A stretch of 64,000 nucleotides of DNA from Rhizobium sophoriradicis. Lineage in GTDB: Bacteria > Pseudomonadota > Alphaproteobacteria > Rhizobiales > Rhizobiaceae. The stretch is from assembly GCF_003939025.1 (NCBI RefSeq), contig NZ_RQIH01000013.1, positions 1 through 64,000 on the forward strand, written 5' to 3'. The translations under genes were made by a program, and so were the position numbers. This document shows positions 25,278-33,347 of this stretch, one piece after another. Positions within the stretch are counted from its first letter, which is position 1. Each line of letters begins with the position of its first letter. The notes under the pieces were generated by a model that saw only the letters and a program-made list of their open reading frames with translations, searched no databases and was not told the origin of the DNA.

Positions 25278-26315
25278 TCAAATCTCTCCCGCCGACGGCC
25301 CCCAGACATCCGTCAGCGCGAAGCCCAAGGGATGCGGGTCGAAGGGGTCGAGCGCCACCTGGGTGAGGCCGAAGGTGAAGCCGCGGCCGGTGATGGTGGG
25401 GATGACGGCTTGGCGGCCGGCGACTTCCGTCACCGCCTGCAGGCCGACCTCGAACTCAGAGCCGATGATCGATTTCGAGGTGAAGACGTCGCCGACTTTT
25501 GCCCTGCCGCGGGCATGGAGCGCGGCGAGATTGGCGGAATTGCCGGTGCCGCAGGGCGAGCGGTCGGCCCGGCCCGGCCACATGGTGGTGCAGGTGCGCA
25601 CCGTACCGTCGGCCTCGGTATCACGGAACATCACATAGGCGACGTCCGAAATTGCCGGGATTTCGGGATGGACGACCTTGATGTCGCGATTGATCAGCTC
25701 TTTCAGGATCATGCCGGCCTGGACGAGGCCGGCAGCATTGGCCTTCTCGATCGTCAGATTGATCTGGCCGACATCGACGAGGGCATAGAAGATGCCGCCA
25801 TAGCACAGATCGGCTTTGATCCTGCCCCAATGCGGCGTGTCGATCTCGACGTCGAGCTCATGCACGAAGGACGGCACCATGGTGAGCTTGACCTTCTCGC
25901 AGCGCCCGTCGCGGCAGGTCGCCGTCGCCTTGACGAGGCCGGCTGCGGTTTCCAGCGTGACGATGGTCTCCGGCTCCTGCATCTCGACGATGCCGGCTTC
26001 GAGCAGCGCCGTCGTCACGCAGATCGAGTTCGAGCCGGAGCTCGCATGCGCCTGGTCGGGCTGCAGGATGATAAAGGCGGCGTCCGCTTCCGGATGCCTT
26101 GCCGGCAGCAGCAGGTTGACCGAGCCGATCGGGGCGCCGCGCGGCTCGAGGCAGAGGAAGCGGCGCAGCTCGTCGCCCTTCGGATCGGTGTTCAGCCAAT
26201 GCAGTTGGGCGGCGATGGTTTCGCCGGGGATCTTCGGCACGCCGCCGATCGCAACACGGCCGATCTCGCCTTCGGCATGGACATCCAGCAACTGGATCGT
26301 GCGCTTCCATCTCAT
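25278..26315 (-). CDS. Proline racemase-superfamily enzyme, probable hydroxyproline epimerase or dehydratase
   Basis: A 345-residue member of the proline racemase superfamily, in which two active-site residues act as acid and base. The first catalytic position, usually Cys, is Ser in HASSGSNSICVTT (about residues 89-101). The second is Cys in RSPCGTGNSA (about 252-261). A Ser/Cys pair is known for a subset acting on hydroxyprolines rather than proline. The ATG at 26315 (MRWKRTIQL) is chosen; upstream in-frame sequence lies in the next gene. The flanking FAD amino-acid dehydrogenase fits a hydroxyproline degradation route. The precise substrate is open. Confidence 0.85.
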   Translation of the reverse strand: MRWKRTIQLLDVHAEGEIGRVAIGGVPKIPGETIAAQLHWLNTDPKGDELRRFLCLEPRGAPIGSVNLLLPARHPEADAAFIILQPDQAHASSGSNSICVTTALLEAGIVEMQEPETIVTLETAAGLVKATATCRDGRCEKVKLTMVPSFVHELDVEIDTPHWGRIKADLCYGGIFYALVDVGQINLTIEKANAAGLVQAGMILKELINRDIKVVHPEIPAISDVAYVMFRDTEADGTVRTCTTMWPGRADRSPCGTGNSANLAALHARGRAKVGDVFTSKSIIGSEFEVGLQAVTEVAGRQAVIPTITGRGFTFGLTQVALDPFDPHPLGFALTDVWGPSAGEI

Positions 26316-26349
26316 ATCGAAAACTCCGGTTCTGAGGTCACGGCTCTCA

Positions 26350-27600
26350 TCAGTATCGGTCGATGCGGAACGGGCGCATGTTGACCGGCGGCTCAATGCC
26401 GGTCACCATATCGCCGATCAGCCGCGCTGTCGTCGGGGCATAGGTCAGGCCGAGATGGCCGTGGCCGGTCGCATAAAAAACGCCCGGCATCTTCGAGGAC
26501 GGCGATATGATCGGGATCGTATCGGGCAGAGCCGGGCGATGGCCCATCCAGTCCGTCGCCTCCTCGAGTTTCAGGCCGGGCAGCGCCCGCTGGGCGTGGC
26601 GCACCAGCACGCGCGGGCGGCGGAAGTCCGGCGCTGCATCGAGCCCGGCGAGTTCGACATTGCCGCCGACACGGAGGCCGCCGGCCGTCGGCGTCACCAT
26701 GAAGGCCCGCGCCGGCCAGATCACCGAATAGCGCATCGATATGCCCGGCTTCATGATCTGGGTGTGATAGCCGCGCTCGGTTTCGAGCGGGATCGGCTCG
26801 CCCAGTTTTTTGGCCAGGAATCGCGTGTGGACGCCGGCGGCGAGCACGACGGAATCGGCCTCGGCGCGGCCGCCATCTTCGAAGAGGACGACGACGGCGC
26901 CGGCGCCCTTGCGCTCGATATTTCTGACAGCGCCGGAGACAAAAGCCGCGCCCGCGGCTTTGGCCGCCTCGGCCAGTTTGACCACCAGTCTATAGGGATC
27001 GCGGATCGACTTATTGTCGGGGAGCAGCACGGCCTTGGCGATGACAGGCGAAAGCGCCGGCTCATAATATTGGATGGCGCCGTTGCTCAAGACTTCGAAT
27101 TCGAGACCGTAACGCTGCATCATGGCGAGGTGGCCGCGGTCGGCGGCAAATTCCGCTTCCGTCTCGTAGATCGCCAGACACCCCTCCTCCGTCATCAACT
27201 CGGAGGCGCCGATCGCCTGCAGCATCTGCCTGAAATCGCTGAGCGCGCGCTGCGACAGGCTCATGCCGGCATCTTCGATTTCCCTGAGGCGCGACGGGCG
27301 GCCGGCCGCAAGGAAGCGCAGGAACCAGGGCAGCATTTTTGCTGCATAGGAGGGCCGCAACCAGACCGGGCCTTCTGGATCGAGTAGCCATCCAGGCATT
27401 TTCTTCCAGGTCGAAGGGCCGGACCCAGCGGCAAAATCGAGCGCGATGCTCGCCATATTGCCGAAGGAGGTGCCGCGTCCCGGCTCGCCTTTGTCGATCA
27501 GCGTCACTTGAATGCCACGTCGCTGCAAGTCGAAAGCAATGGAGGCGCCGATCACCCCCGCGCCGACGACAACAACCCTCTTCTTCGTCTCTTCAGCCAT
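26350..27600 (-). CDS. FAD-dependent D-amino-acid dehydrogenase (DadA-like)
   Basis: A 416-residue DAO-family flavoprotein. The N-terminal FAD-binding motif VVVGAGVIGASIAFDLQRRG (about residues 10-29) and the C-terminal GHGHLGLTYAPTTARLI (about 379-395) are clear. It probably oxidises a D-amino acid, and beside a hydroxyproline-type racemase the likely substrate is cis-4-hydroxy-D-proline. It is 34 bp upstream of the racemase gene on the same strand, so the two form an operon. Downstream deaminase and semialdehyde dehydrogenase genes of the usual pathway are not nearby. Confidence 0.88.
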   Translation of the reverse strand: MAEETKKRVVVVGAGVIGASIAFDLQRRGIQVTLIDKGEPGRGTSFGNMASIALDFAAGSGPSTWKKMPGWLLDPEGPVWLRPSYAAKMLPWFLRFLAAGRPSRLREIEDAGMSLSQRALSDFRQMLQAIGASELMTEEGCLAIYETEAEFAADRGHLAMMQRYGLEFEVLSNGAIQYYEPALSPVIAKAVLLPDNKSIRDPYRLVVKLAEAAKAAGAAFVSGAVRNIERKGAGAVVVLFEDGGRAEADSVVLAAGVHTRFLAKKLGEPIPLETERGYHTQIMKPGISMRYSVIWPARAFMVTPTAGGLRVGGNVELAGLDAAPDFRRPRVLVRHAQRALPGLKLEEATDWMGHRPALPDTIPIISPSSKMPGVFYATGHGHLGLTYAPTTARLIGDMVTGIEPPVNMRPFRIDRY

Positions 27601-27683
27601 GCCATCAACCCAACCGCACGGCAGACAAACCGCCGCTTCGCCAGCCTGATATATCAGAACGAGAATGATTGCCTATGAAATTT

Positions 27684-28967
27684 TTACTGGGTGGCGGGCA
27701 GGCCGGCGCCGACGCTGTCGCCGACCGAACCGACGGTATTGTCCACCGACTGGCCGAGACGTTTCAGCTGGGCGTCGTAATTGCGCCGGGTGCGCGGATC
27801 GAAGATGGCGATCGGCGTGCTGACAGCGACGCCAACGGCACTTCCGGCGGTCTGGGCAGCGCCCATCGCCACGGCGCCGACGGCCTCGCCGAGGCCGACA
27901 TTGGAATCGGTGATCGTCTGGCCGGCGATCAGCCGGTCGCCGATCAGCTTCACCACCTCGGGGCTTTCGGCGAATTTGCCGTGGTTCAGCCGGTCGCCGC
28001 CCTTGAGCTTGGTGAGATCGAGCACGGTGATGCCGGCCGCTTCGAGCTTGCTGCGATAGGGCTCGGCCGAGGGATCGATCTGGCCGAGGCGATCGATATT
28101 GCCGGAGATGCGCCGCGACAAGGCGAGCGCCCGGTCGTCCCGCGAGACGAAGATGGTAAAATGCGGCCTGTCCTTGCCGAGGCTTGCGAACTGGCGGCCG
28201 AAGACGTCGACATCGAGATCCGGCGAGGCGAGGATGACATTGTTGATCTTGCCGGCGACGTGGCCGTTGCGGATCGCCATCTGCCTGAGTGCTTCGACGG
28301 TAAGCCAGGTGCCCATCGAATGCGCCATGATGGTGATGTCGCTGACGGCGGGATTGGCGGCGGTTCGCGTCAGCAGTTCCTCCAGTGCGTCGCGGGAATA
28401 ATTGGTGCTTTCCTTGTCGTAATTATAATCGAAGATGCTGGCGCGCGAGGGCCAGGTGAAGACGACAGGTGCCACGTCGGCATGTGAATCATGGACGATC
28501 TGGGCGAAGCGGTATACGGCGTCCTCATAACGATTGTTGAAGCCGTGCACGAACACCAGCACGCGGCGGCTTTTCGGCATATGGGTCTTCAGCCAGGTCT
28601 CGCCCGCCCGCTCGCCTTCGAGCGGATCGACGGACACGGTGGCGAAATCGCGCAAGGGGTCGGCCGGCAGCCGCTTTGGCCATTGCACCTGGCCGACCTT
28701 GCGATTGGCATCCGGCGGGATGGAGACATCGACGGCGTTGACGGCAAGCCCGGTGCCGCGCTCGCCGGAGAAAAGCACCGCGGGATTGTCATCGGCAGCC
28801 CGCGTCGTCGCCACCAGCAGATCGACCTTCGAGGTGCCCGGCGGCACCGTGCCGGCCGCCTGCATGACGCCGACCGGCCTGCCGCCGCAGCCGGCGAGCA
28901 CCAGCGCTGCAAGCAGAAGACCTGTCTGGGCCCCATGCGGGACGCGCCATCTGCCGATCATGATCAA
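27684..28967 (-). CDS. Lipoprotein alpha/beta hydrolase (DUF900 family)
   Basis: A 427-residue probable lipoprotein. The N-terminal hydrophobic segment ends in a lipobox, LVLAGC (Cys near residue 27). The hydrolase region contains VLVFVHGFNNRYEDAVYRFA (about 135-154) and the nucleophile elbow IMAHSMGTWL, typical of DUF900/COG4782 esterase-like proteins. The C-terminal tail (about 350-427) is rich in Ala, Gly and Val, with repeated VG turns. It should be anchored in the cell envelope, with unknown substrate. It has no obvious operon partner. Confidence 0.85.
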   Translation of the reverse strand: MIMIGRWRVPHGAQTGLLLAALVLAGCGGRPVGVMQAAGTVPPGTSKVDLLVATTRAADDNPAVLFSGERGTGLAVNAVDVSIPPDANRKVGQVQWPKRLPADPLRDFATVSVDPLEGERAGETWLKTHMPKSRRVLVFVHGFNNRYEDAVYRFAQIVHDSHADVAPVVFTWPSRASIFDYNYDKESTNYSRDALEELLTRTAANPAVSDITIMAHSMGTWLTVEALRQMAIRNGHVAGKINNVILASPDLDVDVFGRQFASLGKDRPHFTIFVSRDDRALALSRRISGNIDRLGQIDPSAEPYRSKLEAAGITVLDLTKLKGGDRLNHGKFAESPEVVKLIGDRLIAGQTITDSNVGLGEAVGAVAMGAAQTAGSAVGVAVSTPIAIFDPRTRRNYDAQLKRLGQSVDNTVGSVGDSVGAGLPATQ

Positions 28968-29054
28968 ACTCCAACCGGTGCGCGCACCGGACAGGGGCGC
29001 CCGTTCAAATAGTCCGTCGACGCCTGCCGAGTCAAACCGCGGTGAAAACTTTGG

Positions 29055-29180
29055 GGAAAAAAGAAAAGAGCCTGGCGCGGGAGGAGGTGCGCCAGGCTCT
29101 TGATCCTGACTGACAACTGGGAGGAGGAGTGTTGTCAGTCCGATGTAAGAGCGCTGGGAGGAGGAGTGCGCTGCTTACGA
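29055..29180 (-). ncRNA. Small RNA with three CCUCC-loop hairpins (cuckoo-like)
   Basis: Read on the minus strand, three consecutive hairpins occur. H1 (29178-29145) has GUAAG and GCGC pairs. H2 (29140-29108) has a 10-bp stem GACTGACAAC/GTTGTCAGTC. H3 (29101-29066) has a 13-bp stem starting AAGAGCCTGGCGC. The loops of H1 and H2 are identical (ACTCCTCCTCCCA) and that of H3 is ACCTCCTCCC. H3 is followed by a T-rich run (TTCTTTTTTCC), so it is also a rho-independent terminator. Repeated anti-Shine-Dalgarno loops resemble the cuckoo RNAs of Rhizobiales and the CcsR RNAs of Rhodobacter. The 5' end is estimated. Confidence 0.8.
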
Positions 29181-29329
29181 AGATAGTGATAGCCCATTCA
29201 TTTGATCGGGAATAGCGAAAATACCGCAATGCAGCAATGCATCCAGTGCAATGCTTGCCCTCGAAATGACAGATCGACGCCTCATTTTGCGGCATGTTTG
29301 ACCAGGTGGTCAAAATATTGCCGGAAAAT

Positions 29330-29525
29330 GTGGCCTCGTTGATCGCCGACGGGCGCCCCTCATCCGGCTGCCGCCACCTTCTCCCCGCTCGCGGGGAGAA
29401 GGGGATATGCCGCGACCTCTACGTTCCCCACCAACCTCTCGCAGGGCACGTCCCCTCTCCCCGTAAAACGGGGAGAGGGTTAGGGTGAGGGGCAAGCCAA
29501 GCGCACTCTCATCGGCTGCCGTCGT
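29330..29525. repeat. Pair of intergenic palindromes
   Basis: Two GC-rich palindromes lie between the small RNA and the aldo/keto reductase gene. One is around 29379-29402 (CCTTCTCCCCGC ... GCGGGGAGAAGG). The other is around 29451-29478 (CCCTCTCCCCG ... CGGGGAGAGGG). They belong to the same dispersed family as the element near 297-321. No gene is supported in this stretch. Confidence 0.6.
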
Positions 29526-29529
29526 CCCC

Positions 29530-30411
29530 TCACGCCGCATTGAATAGCTTCCGGCCTTCGGCATCCAGTGCCGAAAACTCCTCATCCGACAGCGTGATGT
29601 CGACGGCCGCGACATTTTCTTCCAGATGCTTGACCTTGGACGTGCCGGGGATCGGCAGCATGACAGGACTGCGCTTCAGCACCCAGGCGAGCGCGATCTG
29701 GCTGGGGGCGGCATTATGCTTCCTGGCAATCGTGTCGAGCAGCGAGCCCGGCTTGGCGAGGTCGCCGGCGGCCAGCGGGTACCAGGGGATGAAGCCGATA
29801 TTGTGCTTGGCGCAATAATCGAGCACGTCCTCGCTGGTGCGATCGACGAGATTGTAGCGGTTCTGGACGGTGGCGACCTTGAAGTGTTTCGAGGCCGCCT
29901 CGATTTCGGCGACGGAGACTTCGCTGAGGCCCGCATGGCGGATGAGGCCGGCGTCGAGCAGCGATCTGATCGCATCGAACTGTTCCCTGGCCGGCAATTT
30001 CGGATCGATGCGGTGAAGCTGCCAGAGATCGATGCGCTCGACCCCGAGATTGCGCAGGCTCTTATGCGCCTGCTGGATCAGATATTCGGGCCGGCCGACC
30101 GGCAGCCAGATGTCGGGGCCGTGGCGGGTCAGCCCGCCCTTGGTGGCGATGACGGACTTGCCGCCATAGGGATGCAGCGCCTCCTTGATCAGCCATTCGG
30201 AAACGTCGGGGCCGTAGGAATCGGCCGTATCGATAAAATTGACGCCAAGCTCCGGCAGACGCTTCAGGGTGCGGATAGATTCGGCATGATCTTCGGGCTC
30301 GCCCCAGATGCCCTTGCCCGTGACGCGCATGGCGCCGAAACCGAGACGATTGACCTCGATCTCGCCGCCGATCCTGAAGGTGCCTGACTTGGCTGCGTTG
30401 TGACTGGCCAT
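29530..30411 (-). CDS. Aldo/keto reductase
   Basis: A 293-residue NADPH-dependent TIM-barrel reductase. Catalytic Asp and Tyr are in FIDTADSYGPDVSE (about residues 57-70), the Lys in VIATKGG (about 85-91) and the His in LWQLHRIDPKL. The NADPH-binding C-terminal segment IPGTSKVKHLEENV is intact. The ATG at 30411 (MASHNAAKSG) follows AGGAGAGGAAAG; the longer reading to 30516 is not needed. The substrate is unknown. It sits alone between repeats and the methyltransferase gene. Confidence 0.9.
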   Translation of the reverse strand: MASHNAAKSGTFRIGGEIEVNRLGFGAMRVTGKGIWGEPEDHAESIRTLKRLPELGVNFIDTADSYGPDVSEWLIKEALHPYGGKSVIATKGGLTRHGPDIWLPVGRPEYLIQQAHKSLRNLGVERIDLWQLHRIDPKLPAREQFDAIRSLLDAGLIRHAGLSEVSVAEIEAASKHFKVATVQNRYNLVDRTSEDVLDYCAKHNIGFIPWYPLAAGDLAKPGSLLDTIARKHNAAPSQIALAWVLKRSPVMLPIPGTSKVKHLEENVAAVDITLSDEEFSALDAEGRKLFNAA

Positions 30412-30627
30412 AATCTTTCCTCTCCTGATCAATGGAATGCTTGAAATCAGCGGAAGGCCGAAAGCGCCCGGCCCGCCCTGGCGGTGATGAGCCGGCCCTC
30501 GCCGCGGCATCGGCAAGCGGCGGCTGCGACGCTTGAGATATAGGACGGCACTATCGGGATAACAGGGATGGCGCCGGAAACATCGGCGTCAAAGCGACGC
30601 CGGAGCGGCGATAAGGATACCGGCTTT

Positions 30628-31296
30628 TCAGCTGCCCGTTTCGCCGGAAAAGGCGACGAGGTCAATGTCCGCCTCGCTGTCCCGGTACCGAAGGCGCTCG
30701 CGCGAGAGTTCGAGCGGCTTGCGGCGGGAAATTCGGTAGACGGAAGCGGGCGGCAGGTTGCGCACCGTGCCGCCGATGCGCACGGCCTTCAGGCCGAGCC
30801 GGTCGAGGATCGGCCGCGGCACCGGACAGCGCGGGCCATAGGTGAACTGATAGATCGCCCCGCCAGGCCGCATATAAGTGAAGGCGCCGGCAAGGATCGA
30901 GGCGATCTTGCGCGGCGACATCGACAGAAGCGGCAGGCCGCTGATGACGGCGCCGACCGGTTCGTCCTCGAAAATATCGGCCTGGACAAGGTGGGCGGCA
31001 TCCATCTGCAAGACGCGCGCCGCCGGGAAACGCGCCTGCAGCGCATCGATAAATTCAGGCCCATATTCAATCAGGGTGAGATCCGCCTCGCTGATGCCGC
31101 GGGCGAGCAGCGCCCGGGTGAACACGCCGGTGCCCGGGCCGAGCTCGATGATCGGCCCATCCAGTGCGGCAATTTCGCTGGTCATGATCCTCGCCAGCGA
31201 ATCACCCGACGGCGCGATGGCCGCCACCCGAAGCGGGTTGCTGACCCAGGAGCGGAAAAAATGCAGGAAGTCGGAGCATGCAGCCTTTGCGGTCAT
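30628..31296 (-). CDS. Phospholipid N-methyltransferase-like SAM enzyme
   Basis: A 222-residue class I SAM-dependent methyltransferase. The N-terminal FLHFFRSWVSNPLRVAAIAP and the SAM-binding IIELGPGTGVFTRALL (about residues 49-64) match the COG3963 phospholipid N-methyltransferase group, which includes the Sinorhizobium-type PmtA that makes phosphatidylcholine from phosphatidylethanolamine. This may be PmtA or a paralogue, so I give no symbol. The ATG at 31296 has no close same-strand partner. Confidence 0.78.
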   Translation of the reverse strand: MTAKAACSDFLHFFRSWVSNPLRVAAIAPSGDSLARIMTSEIAALDGPIIELGPGTGVFTRALLARGISEADLTLIEYGPEFIDALQARFPAARVLQMDAAHLVQADIFEDEPVGAVISGLPLLSMSPRKIASILAGAFTYMRPGGAIYQFTYGPRCPVPRPILDRLGLKAVRIGGTVRNLPPASVYRISRRKPLELSRERLRYRDSEADIDLVAFSGETGS

Positions 31297-31470
31297 GACT
31301 GTTCCACCTGTCTGAAATTCAATTGAGTATCAATGCGACCATCGCGGCCAGCATGGCAATTCCAAGGCAGAGACGTCAATCGCCTGTGCAAGCCGGCGTT
31401 TGCGACGAATTTTTCGATCGGCGTCCGGCATGTTTGAGCATCCATGGCCGTTTCGGCCACCATCCAGATG

Positions 31471-31497
31471 GAAAAGGGGCGGCCCGGAAGCCGCCTC
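31471..31497 (-). terminator. Rho-independent terminator after the 99-aa secreted protein gene
   Basis: On the minus strand, GGCGGC (31495-31490), a 6-nt loop and GCCGCC (31483-31478) are followed by CCTTTTCC. It lies about 20 bp beyond the stop of the gene at 31517. Confidence 0.6.
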
Positions 31498-31516
31498 TCA
31501 CACTGATCGCGCGGCC

Positions 31517-31816
31517 TCAATAGTTGCAGCTGGAGCTGCTGGACGGGTTGAAGCCGAGTTTGCAATCCATGTTGAGCGGCTTCTTCGGGTTCATCATATA
31601 GGGTGAAGCCATATTATTTGGACCGCGCTCGCCGATCGAACCGGTGGTGCGCCTGTCGTGCTGCATCTGGGTTTCTTCCTGGGCAACGGGCTGCTTGACC
31701 GCGCCTTGCTCCGTCGCGCTCGACTGGAGGGGAGCCGCTTCGGCCGAGAACGAGGAAAGGCCGAGCATTGCGCCGATGGCGACGGCCGCCAGGCCGCTCT
31801 TGAACGTCGTGATCAT
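31517..31816 (-). CDS. Small secreted protein, unknown function
   Basis: A 99-residue protein. MITTFKSGLAAVAIGAMLGLSSFSAEAAP is a clear Sec signal peptide with cleavage after AEA (about residue 27). The mature part is polar with a TGSIGERGP segment and ends in a Ser-rich, Cys-containing tail (CKLGF...SSSSSCNY). The two cysteines near the C terminus may pair. The next gene upstream on the same strand (31972) encodes a similar small exported protein with a C-terminal Cys pair and a GSIGPGS motif, so they may be distant paralogues. No known family was recognised. Confidence 0.7.
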   Translation of the reverse strand: MITTFKSGLAAVAIGAMLGLSSFSAEAAPLQSSATEQGAVKQPVAQEETQMQHDRRTTGSIGERGPNNMASPYMMNPKKPLNMDCKLGFNPSSSSSCNY

Positions 31817-31933
31817 GATCGTCTCCTTGGGAGGATTTGAGGGAATTTACGCCGAGGAGTTAGGAAGCGGATCTGTCACATATTACCGCACCGCAACAGG
31901 GGTCACGAACATGTGAGCGGCGCCCCGAAATAG

Positions 31934-31957
31934 AAAAAGGCGGCTCATCGCCGCCTC
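31934..31957 (-). terminator. Rho-independent terminator after the 123-aa secreted protein gene
   Basis: On the minus strand, GGCGGC, the loop GATGA and GCCGCC (31955-31939) are followed by TTTTTC. It lies 15 bp after the stop of the gene at 31972 and separates the two small secreted-protein genes into independent units. Confidence 0.75.
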
Positions 31958-31971
31958 TTTCCTTTGCCGGC

Positions 31972-32343
31972 TCAATAGCCGTTATCGCAGGGCATGCTAC
32001 CGGGACCGATCGATCCCGAAAACGTAGGGTTGCACATTGTCGGAGCTGCCGGCCTGTTCACCGGCTGACGGATGACCGAGCCTGTCATGCCGGGCTCGAC
32101 GCCGAAGGCGGCCAGCGGATACCAATAGCCATCGGAATGGCGGCGGGTGCCGGGGCGTTCCGCGGCATAGCCCCGATAGCCGTGCCAGGTGCCGGCATGT
32201 GCCTTATATTGCACTGCTTTCGCCTCAGAGATGATGGGCGGCCGAAGCGTGGGAACGGGCGCGGCCTCAGCCGGCGGGATTGCCGCGAGGGCGACAAGGG
32301 TGCCGAGGGCGGCGGTCAAAGGGACAAGGCTGAATATCTTCAT
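31972..32343 (-). CDS. Small secreted protein with Cys-containing C terminus
   Basis: A 123-residue protein with a signal peptide (MKIFSLVPLTAALGTLVALAA..., cleavage probably after AEA near residue 27). The mature protein is rich in Tyr, Gly, His and Pro (HAGTWHGYRGYAAERPG). It ends MCNPTFSGSIGPGSMPCDNGY, trimmed here to its key features: two Cys and a GSIGPGS turn. RBS-like AGGAGGG precedes the ATG at 32343. Probably periplasmic or surface; unknown role. Confidence 0.7.
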   Translation of the reverse strand: MKIFSLVPLTAALGTLVALAAIPPAEAAPVPTLRPPIISEAKAVQYKAHAGTWHGYRGYAAERPGTRRHSDGYWYPLAAFGVEPGMTGSVIRQPVNRPAAPTMCNPTFSGSIGPGSMPCDNGY

Positions 32344-32534
32344 GATAAACCCTCCTTTGTGGATTTACCTCAAGAAAATGCCTTTGCGGCGAGTGGAGTT
32401 CCGCCATCACGCGCAGCTTCCAAAACTCGTGATTGCAGGCGATCCGGCGTGACCTTACCGCGAGAATTTGTGAAAAGTCGCAATCAGGCGAAGCGCACCG
32501 ACGGCGCTGGCAAGTAAATATGAATTCTCTGTTC

Positions 32535-32855
32535 TCAATTCGCGTATAATGTGCGGTAGCCTTGGCCGGAGAGGCAGGCGACATATTGCCGGTGGGCGGC
32601 GGCACGTGCCGTCGTTTCGGCTTCCAGCGCATCGGCCTGCGCATATCCGGTCAGCTGGGCGCGCAGCTCATACTGGCGCTTCGCCTCTTCATACATGGCA
32701 TTGCCGTCGGTCATGCAGATGCCGCGTGCAACGGCCGGCGGATTGACCGGCACGCCGACGGCCAGCAGCACCGGGTCGTTGGCATGGTCGATGCAGCCGG
32801 CAATTACCGCCAACATCGCCGCCGCGCCCAGAGCCCGAAAAATTCCCATCGCCAT
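32535..32855 (-). CDS. Small lipoprotein, unknown function
   Basis: A 106-residue protein starting MAMGIFRALGAAAMLAVIAGC, a short signal sequence with lipobox VIAGC (Cys near residue 21). The mature part contains an Ala/Glu-rich helix (YEEAKRQYELRAQ ... ALEAETTARAAAHRQY) and two Cys at CMTD and CLSG. The ATG at 32855 has GGAGG just upstream. It is probably anchored in the outer membrane or periplasmic face. It is not in an operon and no family was recognised. The MITE copy at 32928-33196 lies immediately upstream and may carry or disrupt its promoter. Confidence 0.68.
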   Translation of the reverse strand: MAMGIFRALGAAAMLAVIAGCIDHANDPVLLAVGVPVNPPAVARGICMTDGNAMYEEAKRQYELRAQLTGYAQADALEAETTARAAAHRQYVACLSGQGYRTLYAN

Positions 32856-32927
32856 GCATTCCTCCGGCCGAAAGCGCGTCAAACATCGTCACGCTCGCGG
32901 ATACACCAGCAAGGTTGCGCGAAGCTA

Positions 32928-33196
32928 GAGCATTTCCTGGTTAGATTGAAGCATTCTGTTGGCTCAAACGAAGTCGGATGGTCGACCGGTCGGGGCGCGT
33001 CGGAGCCCAGCTCTACGGCCAAGCCGGCCGGTCGATCAGCCGGCCCGTTTCAGCCAACCCGAAGGGCCGGGCAGGTTTCCGCCAGGATCAGAGGCGATCG
33101 GCTCGGACGTACCTTGGGGTATGCCCGTCGCCAATCGCCTCTGCCCTGACGAAAACCTGCTCCGGCAGAATGCTTCAATCTAACCAGGAAAGGCTC
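32928..33196. mobile_element. MITE copy A, 269 bp, TA-flanked
   Basis: A non-coding element with 31-bp terminal inverted repeats (one mismatch). The left end begins GAGCATTTCCTGG and the right end closes CCAGGAAAGGCTC. It is flanked by TA on both sides (32926-32927 and 33197-33198), as expected for Tc1/mariner/IS630-type target duplication. A second, longer copy (50410-50762) interrupts the ECF sigma gene. No transposase is encoded, so it would need to be mobilised in trans. Confidence 0.85.
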
Positions 33197-33347
33197 TAGG
33201 CATGCGGGCAGCAGGCAACCGCTCTGCTAGCTTCCGGTTTGATCTTGCGGGCTCATCAGGAATTCCCACCAGAATCTATATAGCACTGCGGAATCCCGAA
33301 ATTGGTAGGGGCATTGAAATCATTGCCTCTTCCCTCGCCCCGACCGC

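Noticed and set aside
29182..29230. A sigma-70 promoter directly upstream of the small RNA
   Set aside because: A CTATCA-like -10 is visible but no -35 at proper spacing, so I do not list it as a promoter.
29032..29313. Open frame of 93 residues on the minus strand covering the small RNA
   Set aside because: It has no ribosome site, and the sequence is explained by three hairpins plus a terminator, so coding is unlikely.
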